A stretch of DNA of 9,286 nt from Betaproteobacteria bacterium. GTDB taxonomy: Bacteria; Pseudomonadota; Gammaproteobacteria; Burkholderiales; Usitatibacteraceae. Under the pieces are notes generated by a model that was not told where the DNA came from, did not search any database, and saw only the letters and a program-made list of their open reading frames with translations. Below, piece by piece: positions 5,581-9,286 of this stretch. The stretch's first letter is position 1. Each line of letters starts with the position of its first letter. The DNA lies in NCBI GenBank assembly GCA_012274175.1, contig JAAOZZ010000058.1, positions 1-9,286 of the forward strand, written 5' to 3'. A program made the position numbers and the translations under genes.

Positions 5581-6351
5581 ATGGACGAGATCGTCGTCGA
5601 GCGGCGCGGTCCCGTCGCCGCCCTGGGGTTCAACCGGCCGGCGAAGAAGAACGCGCTCACCGCCGCGATGTACGCCGCGCTCGCCGAGGCGCTCGCGGCG
5701 GCCGAAGCCGACGCCGCGGTGCGCGTGGTGCTCTTCCACGGCCACGAGGATGTCTTCACCGCCGGCAACGACCTCTCGGACTTCCTCGATCGGCCGCCGT
5801 CGGGAGGGGACGCGCCCGTATTCCGCTTCCTGCGCTCGGTGAGCGGCGCGGTCAAGCCGCTCGTCGCATCGGTCAACGGCCCCGCGGTGGGATTGGGCAC
5901 GACGCTGCTCTTCCATTGCGACGTCGTGGTGGCGGGCGACAACGCGCGCTTCCAGCTGCCCTTCACGTCGCTGGGACTCGTGCCGGAGTTCGCCTCGAGC
6001 TACCTGCTGCCGCTCATCGCCGGATACCAGCGCGCCGCGCAGTGGCTCCTGCTGGGCGAGCCGTTCGGGGCGGAGGAAGCGCGGGAAGCCGGATTCGTGA
6101 CCCGCGTGGTTCCCGCGGCGCAGTGCCTCGATGCGGCGTGGCGCATCGCCGAGCGGCTGGCCGCGCTGCCGCCGAAATCCGTGCAGGGCACGAAGGCGCT
6201 GATGAAGCGCGCGCACCGGGCCGCCATCGATGGGCAGCTCGCCGCGGAGAGCGAGCGCTTCCGCGCGATGCTGGGCGAGCCCGCGGCGCGCGAGGCGCTC
6301 GCCGCGTTCCTCGAGCGGCGCAAGCCCGACTTCACGCGCGGCGGAATGTAG
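5581..6351 (+). CDS. Enoyl-CoA hydratase/isomerase (crotonase) family protein, isomerase-like active site
   Basis: This 256-residue cytosolic protein has the crotonase fold. The N-terminal 'NRPAKKNALT' (18-27) and the oxyanion-hole segments 'FTAGNDLSDF' (59-68) and 'VNGPAVGLGTTLLFHCD' (98-114) bind the acyl-CoA thioester. At the two positions that hold the hydratase acid/base glutamates (E144 and E164 of rat crotonase) it has T108 and F128. Instead it carries 'LPFTSLGLVPEFASSYLLP' (126-144) with E136, the pattern of the delta3,delta2-enoyl-CoA isomerases (human ECI2-type, 'SPEGCSS'). It is therefore more likely a double-bond isomerase or another crotonase activity than a hydratase. Length is normal for the family. 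AGGAG (5570-5574) sits 6 bases before the ATG. It is fourth in a tight run with the two membrane proteins, and no other beta-oxidation gene is visible. Confidence 0.93.
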   Translation: MDEIVVERRGPVAALGFNRPAKKNALTAAMYAALAEALAAAEADAAVRVVLFHGHEDVFTAGNDLSDFLDRPPSGGDAPVFRFLRSVSGAVKPLVASVNGPAVGLGTTLLFHCDVVVAGDNARFQLPFTSLGLVPEFASSYLLPLIAGYQRAAQWLLLGEPFGAEEAREAGFVTRVVPAAQCLDAAWRIAERLAALPPKSVQGTKALMKRAHRAAIDGQLAAESERFRAMLGEPAAREALAAFLERRKPDFTRGGM

Positions 6352-6363
6352 GACTCGTCCGAT

Positions 6364-6413
6364 CGCCGATGCAGCGTCGAGCCCCGGAACCAATCGGCGC
6401 GCCGCCCGGCGCC
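6364..6413. terminator. Inverted repeats in the convergent gap, possible terminator region
   Basis: The 61-base gap between the crotonase gene and the converging DUF5916 gene holds CGCCGAT (6364-6370) with its exact complement ATCGGCG (6393-6399) across a 22-base loop. Overlapping it is an alternative hairpin, GGCGC (6396-6400) with GCGCC (6409-6413) across 8 bases. The two structures share bases and are mutually exclusive. There is no T-tract, so termination is only inferred from position. Confidence 0.3.
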
Positions 6414-8635
6414 TAGAGCACGTCGAGGCTCCACGAGCCTTTCGCGAAGAGCTCCAGTTGGTCGCCGCGAGTGCCGGAATCGGGGATGCGCGAGCGGCTG
6501 TAGGTGGCGCCCACGTAGAAATTCGTGCCGATGCCGCGCCGATGCCCGAAGACCAGGGACCAGGCCTCGGTATTCTCCCGCGCCGCTACGGGCTGCTCCC
6601 ACAACGAGGGCGCGCGGCGGATCGCCACCGCCTGCCAGATCGCGCGCAAGCTGTCGTTCGCGGAGAAGTGCCACAGTATCAGCAGCTGCTGCACCCGCTG
6701 GGTGATGATGCGGCGGGATCCTTCCACATCGCCGCGCGCATCGACGAAGTCGTTGTCGATCCGGTACTCGACTTCCGCGCGGGGATGGGGACGCAGGCTC
6801 GTCACGACGGAATACAGGGCGCCCTTGCCCAGGCGGTTGTTGGCCACGTCCACGCGGTCGCCGTAGGCGGTCTCCGCGTACAGGCGCGAGAACCACGGCC
6901 AGGGGTTGGTCTCGATCGCGAAGTAGACCTGGTCGCGCTTGAGCAGGCCCCCGCCGGGGCGCACCGCCACCAGGTTGTTGGGCCGCACTTCCATCCAGAG
7001 CGTGGTGGCGCGGGGCAGGCCCAGGCGCAGCCCGAAGTTGTTCTGCTGGTATTGCACGCCACCCGATGGATCGGTCTTGTATTCCGCGTTGAGGTACGGC
7101 GTGATCTCGTTGAAAGGCCCCACGTCGAGGAACTTGCGCGCGGTCTCGCTGTAGGCGCGGCGATAGCCGTTCTGCGCGATGAAGCCGTTGTCGGCGCGGA
7201 AATCCCGGCCCACATCCTCGAAGTCCACGTACTCGTCCCACGCCTTGCCGTGGTAGCTCCAGTCGAGGAGCGCGGCGTGGCTCGTGGCGAGCTCGCCGCG
7301 GGCGATCGCCCCGTCCACGGCCCGCGCGGTGGTCCAGGAGCCCAGCACCTGGGCGCGCAGCCGGTGCTGCGTGGACGGGAACCACACCAGGTCCGGGCCC
7401 ATCACGCGGTTGTAGGCCCCGCCGTCCAGGGTGCGGTCGGTGAAGAGCCCGCCGACGGTCATGCCGTCCACCTGCCAGCGCCCGCGCGCGAAGCTCGCCG
7501 TGGACTTGAAGTCCTGCACCGCGTAGTTCGTGGTGTAGGTGTCGGGAAGCAGCACCAGGCCGCCGCCGTCGTCGCGGGTGACGAGGACGGTGCCGTCGAA
7601 ACGCTCGCTCCTCTGCGTGGCGCGCACGCCCCACGCCGGGTCGGTCACCGAGCGCGTGTAGAGGGCCTGCAGCGGCCCTTGCAGGATGTCCGCGCCCTCG
7701 AGGAAGAACGGCCGCTTCTCGGGGAAGAAGAGCGCGAACTGCGAGTTGCCGGCGAGCTGGGGCGTGTCCAGCTCCACCTGGGAGAAATCCGGGTTCAGCG
7801 TCGCGTCCACGATCACGTCGGCGCGCGGCCGCCACTTGAGGTCGAGGCTCGGGACCCATTCGCTCTCGCGCCGCCCGGGCAGGACAGCGTCGCGGTTGCG
7901 CACGGTGCGCGCCGTCGCGTTCGGCGTGAGCTCGAGGTGGCGCGTCGAGGGCAGGTGGTCCAGGCCGGTGAGGGGCTCGTCCAGGCACAGGAAGCAGGTC
8001 TGCTCCCGGGGCAACTCGCTCGAGGCCATGGTGAAGCGCTGATCGCGCGGGTAATTGCGCCAGACCAGCACGCTCCACTCCTTCGAGGGCGGATCGGTGT
8101 AACGCAGGGACGAGAAGGGGATGCGGAATTCCGCGGTCCATCCGCCCTCGAAGCGCCCGGTCGCCACGTCGAAATCGAAGTCGGGCGAGAAATCCTCGGT
8201 CGCGGAGTCCTCGTTGTAGAGCCCGTCGCCGATGGAGCCGCGGGGATTCACGCGGAAGAAATGCGCGAACTTGCGATTGCCCACGGGATCGACGAACAGG
8301 TCGATCATGTCCTGGTCGGCGAGCACGTTGTCCCGGCGCGCGAAGGGAGCGCGAAGCTGCGACGGGTCGGGGTCCCGGGCGCGCACCGCCACGTAGAGCG
8401 CATGGCGGTCGTAGGCGAAGCGCACGTCGGTGCCTACCCGCGCGGGCCGGTGGTCCTGGGGCGCCACGTCCCAGAACCGATCGAAGGCCTGCGCGCGGGA
8501 CCAGGCAGCGTCATCGAGGCGGCCATCGACCACGATGCGCTCGCCGGAGGCAAGGGGGTAGGCCTCGATGCCGTGGGCGGGCGCGATCGTGCCCGCCGCG
8601 GCGAAAAGGGCCACGGGCAGGTAAAGTCTCGTCAT
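6413..8635 (-). CDS. Exported CBM9-like domain plus DUF5916 protein, predicted outer-membrane beta-barrel
   Basis: The 740-residue protein has a signal peptide (1-22, 'LYLPVALFAAAGTIAPAHG'). A carbohydrate-binding-family-9-like domain follows (about 30-235): 'IVVDGRLDDAAWSRA' (34-48), 'VRFAYDRHALYVAVRARD' (71-88), 'DLFVDPVGNRKFAHFFRVNP' (112-131) and 'GGWTAEFRIPFSSLRY' (164-179). The rest is a DUF5916 region, marked by 'NPDFSQVELD' (281-290) and the hallmark 'FFPEKRPFFLEGADIL' (303-318). It then has alternating amphipathic strands, as in a beta-barrel. The family is common in Bacteroidota, Gemmatimonadota and some Proteobacteria; its function is unproven, with uptake or sugar binding suggested by the first domain. 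Only two cysteines exist, as C214-F-L-C217. The last residue is Leu, not the usual aromatic of a barrel's final strand. ATG 8635 is chosen for the signal peptide and the GAAGAAGAAGA upstream; an open frame continues to 9007 but reads into kup. Confidence 0.9.
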   Translation of the reverse strand: MTRLYLPVALFAAAGTIAPAHGIEAYPLASGERIVVDGRLDDAAWSRAQAFDRFWDVAPQDHRPARVGTDVRFAYDRHALYVAVRARDPDPSQLRAPFARRDNVLADQDMIDLFVDPVGNRKFAHFFRVNPRGSIGDGLYNEDSATEDFSPDFDFDVATGRFEGGWTAEFRIPFSSLRYTDPPSKEWSVLVWRNYPRDQRFTMASSELPREQTCFLCLDEPLTGLDHLPSTRHLELTPNATARTVRNRDAVLPGRRESEWVPSLDLKWRPRADVIVDATLNPDFSQVELDTPQLAGNSQFALFFPEKRPFFLEGADILQGPLQALYTRSVTDPAWGVRATQRSERFDGTVLVTRDDGGGLVLLPDTYTTNYAVQDFKSTASFARGRWQVDGMTVGGLFTDRTLDGGAYNRVMGPDLVWFPSTQHRLRAQVLGSWTTARAVDGAIARGELATSHAALLDWSYHGKAWDEYVDFEDVGRDFRADNGFIAQNGYRRAYSETARKFLDVGPFNEITPYLNAEYKTDPSGGVQYQQNNFGLRLGLPRATTLWMEVRPNNLVAVRPGGGLLKRDQVYFAIETNPWPWFSRLYAETAYGDRVDVANNRLGKGALYSVVTSLRPHPRAEVEYRIDNDFVDARGDVEGSRRIITQRVQQLLILWHFSANDSLRAIWQAVAIRRAPSLWEQPVAARENTEAWSLVFGHRRGIGTNFYVGATYSRSRIPDSGTRGDQLELFAKGSWSLDVL

Positions 8636-8664
8636 TCTTCTTCTTCGGTTCGTGGGCAGCGCGC

Positions 8665-8693
8665 AGGGTAGCGGCGAGCGCGCCGGCACGCAA
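8665..8693 (-). promoter_or_regulatory. Candidate promoter for the CBM9/DUF5916 gene
   Basis: On the minus strand, TTGCGT (8688-8693) and TACCCT (8665-8670) are separated by exactly 17 bases. Each matches half of its sigma-70 consensus. The predicted start near 8658 gives a leader of about 22 bases with a purine-rich GAAGAAGAAGA just before the ATG at 8635. The spacing is ideal and the hexamers are weak. Confidence 0.35.
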
Positions 8694-8776
8694 CGCCCGT
8701 GCGACCGGATGCGCGGCCGGGGGGACGAAATGCGCCGCTCGGGTGCCCGATCGCTCCCGTGCCCGGCTCCTGCGGC

Positions 8777-8791
8777 GTTGTGCGGCGCAAC
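8777..8791. promoter_or_regulatory. 15-bp dyad over the kup -35 box, possible operator
   Basis: GTTGTGC-G-GCGCAAC is a near-perfect inverted repeat, with six of seven pairs complementary around a central G. It covers the whole -35 hexamer of the kup promoter candidate (8778-8783). TGCGGCG also repeats directly at 8771-8777 and 8781-8787, one helical turn apart. Placement over a -35 box suits a repressor or activator site, but no regulator can be named. Confidence 0.35.
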
Positions 8792-8806
8792 AAAGCCGCG
8801 TATAGT
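8778..8806 (+). promoter_or_regulatory. Sigma-70 type promoter for kup
   Basis: TTGTGC (8778-8783) and TATAGT (8801-8806) are spaced by 17 bases. The -10 matches five of six consensus positions, and the -35 keeps the critical TTG. A start point near 8813 gives a leader of about 45 bases before the kup ATG at 8858. This is the best-formed promoter in the window. The 222-base divergent region (8636-8857) otherwise shows no ORF worth calling. Confidence 0.6.
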
Positions 8807-8825
8807 CCGCGCCCTATCCGCCCCC

Positions 8826-8843
8826 GGGCCGCGCAGGGCCGCG
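8826..8843 (+). repeat. Short tandem repeat GGGCCGCG in the kup leader
   Basis: GGGCCGCG occurs at 8826-8833 and 8836-8843, a 10-base period, inside the predicted untranslated leader of kup and just before its weak ribosome-binding region (CGGATCGAAAACG). It is GC-rich enough to form local structure that could mask the start. In DNA this GC-rich it may be chance. Confidence 0.3.
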
Positions 8844-8857
8844 GCGGATCGAAAACG

Positions 8858-9286
8858 ATGAACGATTCGACGCGCACCTCGCCGCATTCCACCGACCGGC
8901 GCCGCAAGGCCACCGCCGCCCTCGTGGTGGGGGCGATCGGGGTGGTGTTCGGCGACATCGGCACGAGCCCGCTCTATGCGCTGAAGACCGCCTTCGGCCC
9001 CGAGCACGGCATTCCCCTCTCGCCCGACAACGTGATGGGCATCCTGTCGCTCATCGTGTGGTCGATGACGTGGGTGATCACGATCAAGTACCTCTTCGTG
9101 ATGATGCGTGCCGACAACAACGGCGAAGGCGGCATCCTCGCCCTGCTGGCACTCGCCCTGCGCGAGACGCGCCGCTATCCCCGGCTCAAGTGGACCATCA
9201 TCGGCGTAGGCATCTTCGGCGCGGCGATGTTCTACGGCGACAGCATGATCACGCCCGCGATCTCGGTGCTGTCGGCGGTCGAGGGC
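8858..9286 (+). CDS. kup: Potassium uptake protein Kup (Trk D type), C-terminal part cut by window
   Basis: The visible 143 codons are the N-terminal part of a KUP/HAK/KT-family proton-coupled potassium importer of the inner membrane. A short cytosolic, basic leader (1-19) precedes helix 1 with the family signature '[19 protein letters not shown]' (28-46). Helix 2 (about 58-83) follows, then the loop '[18 protein letters not shown]' (84-101), and then '[20 protein letters not shown]' (121-140). These carry residues conserved across bacterial Kup proteins. Full members are about 620-630 residues, so about three quarters is missing. The ATG at 8858 is chosen because it gives a normal-length leader; the ribosome-binding site is weak. 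Kup handles low-affinity or acid-condition potassium uptake in characterised bacteria. It diverges from the CBM9/DUF5916 gene behind a good sigma-70 promoter overlapped by a dyad. Confidence 0.96.
   Translation, partial: MNDSTRTSPHSTDRRRKATAALVVGAIGVVFGDIGTSPLYALKTAFGPEHGIPLSPDNVMGILSLIVWSMTWVITIKYLFVMMRADNNGEGGILALLALALRETRRYPRLKWTIIGVGIFGAAMFYGDSMITPAISVLSAVEG

Noticed and set aside
6000..8141. 713-codon minus-strand frame spanning the convergent gap
   Set aside because: It overlaps both the crotonase and the DUF5916 genes out of frame, and its Arg/Pro/Ala-rich translation shows no motif.
6230..8671. 813-codon open frame on the plus strand opposite the DUF5916 gene
   Set aside because: It has no recognisable domain and a composition dominated by Ala, Arg, Gly, Val and Glu. 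It is antisense to a gene with a signal peptide and clear family motifs. Long antisense frames are expected in DNA this GC-rich.
8636..9007. N-terminal extension of the DUF5916 protein to an ATG at 9007
   Set aside because: It would overlap kup antisense and bury the signal peptide 124 residues inside the protein.
1..9286. Mobile element, CRISPR array, tRNA or phage signature
   Set aside because: No transposase or integrase motifs, regularly spaced repeats, tRNA cloverleaf or long terminal inverted repeats were seen, and base composition looks even across the window.

Overview
The window is about 9.3 kb of GC-rich, densely coding chromosomal DNA. Base composition, short AT-rich -10 boxes in tight intergenic gaps and the gene content (DsbB, Tat-dependent PhoD, Kup, DUF5985 pair, GlcG/HbpS-like protein) point to a high-GC Gram-negative proteobacterium, most likely a betaproteobacterium. 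The genus cannot be fixed from the sequence. No tRNA, rRNA, CRISPR array, insertion sequence, phage gene or plasmid gene is visible, and no stretch over 300 bases lacks a gene.

Layout. (i) 1-331, minus: the N-terminal 110 codons of a GlcG/HbpS-type (DUF336) protein, cut by the window edge. It diverges from (ii) 389-2447, plus: dsbB and a Tat-exported PhoD-type phosphatase 10 bases apart, probably one transcript. (iii) 2453-3184, minus: a short-chain dehydrogenase of the benzil/sepiapterin reductase type. It converges on phoD with a 5-base gap holding a hairpin, and diverges from (iv) 3218-4581, plus: a minimal rhomboid protease whose stop codon overlaps the TTG start of a YgfF-like short-chain dehydrogenase. 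(v) 4657-6351, plus: a tight four-gene run with gaps of 4, 0 and 2 bases. It encodes a small winged-helix-like protein of unknown role, two tandem related three-helix membrane proteins (DUF5985 type), and a crotonase-fold enzyme that lacks both classical hydratase glutamates but keeps the glutamate position of enoyl-CoA isomerases. (vi) 6413-8635, minus: a large exported CBM9-like plus DUF5916 protein, probably an outer-membrane barrel. (vii) 8858 to the end, plus: the first 143 codons of the Kup potassium transporter, divergent from (vi) across a 222-base region that holds the best promoter in the window.

Most genes are housekeeping or envelope functions. The part least explained by known biology is the 4657-6351 run, where a putative small regulator and a pair of tiny paralogous membrane proteins are packed against a non-canonical crotonase. 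Its function is not established, and it is the best candidate here for an undescribed system. Secondary points are the non-AUG start and stop/start overlap joining the rhomboid gene to the YgfF-like gene, a possible leaderless rhomboid transcript, and a dyad overlapping the kup -35 box. All family calls come from reading motifs; no database search was run.
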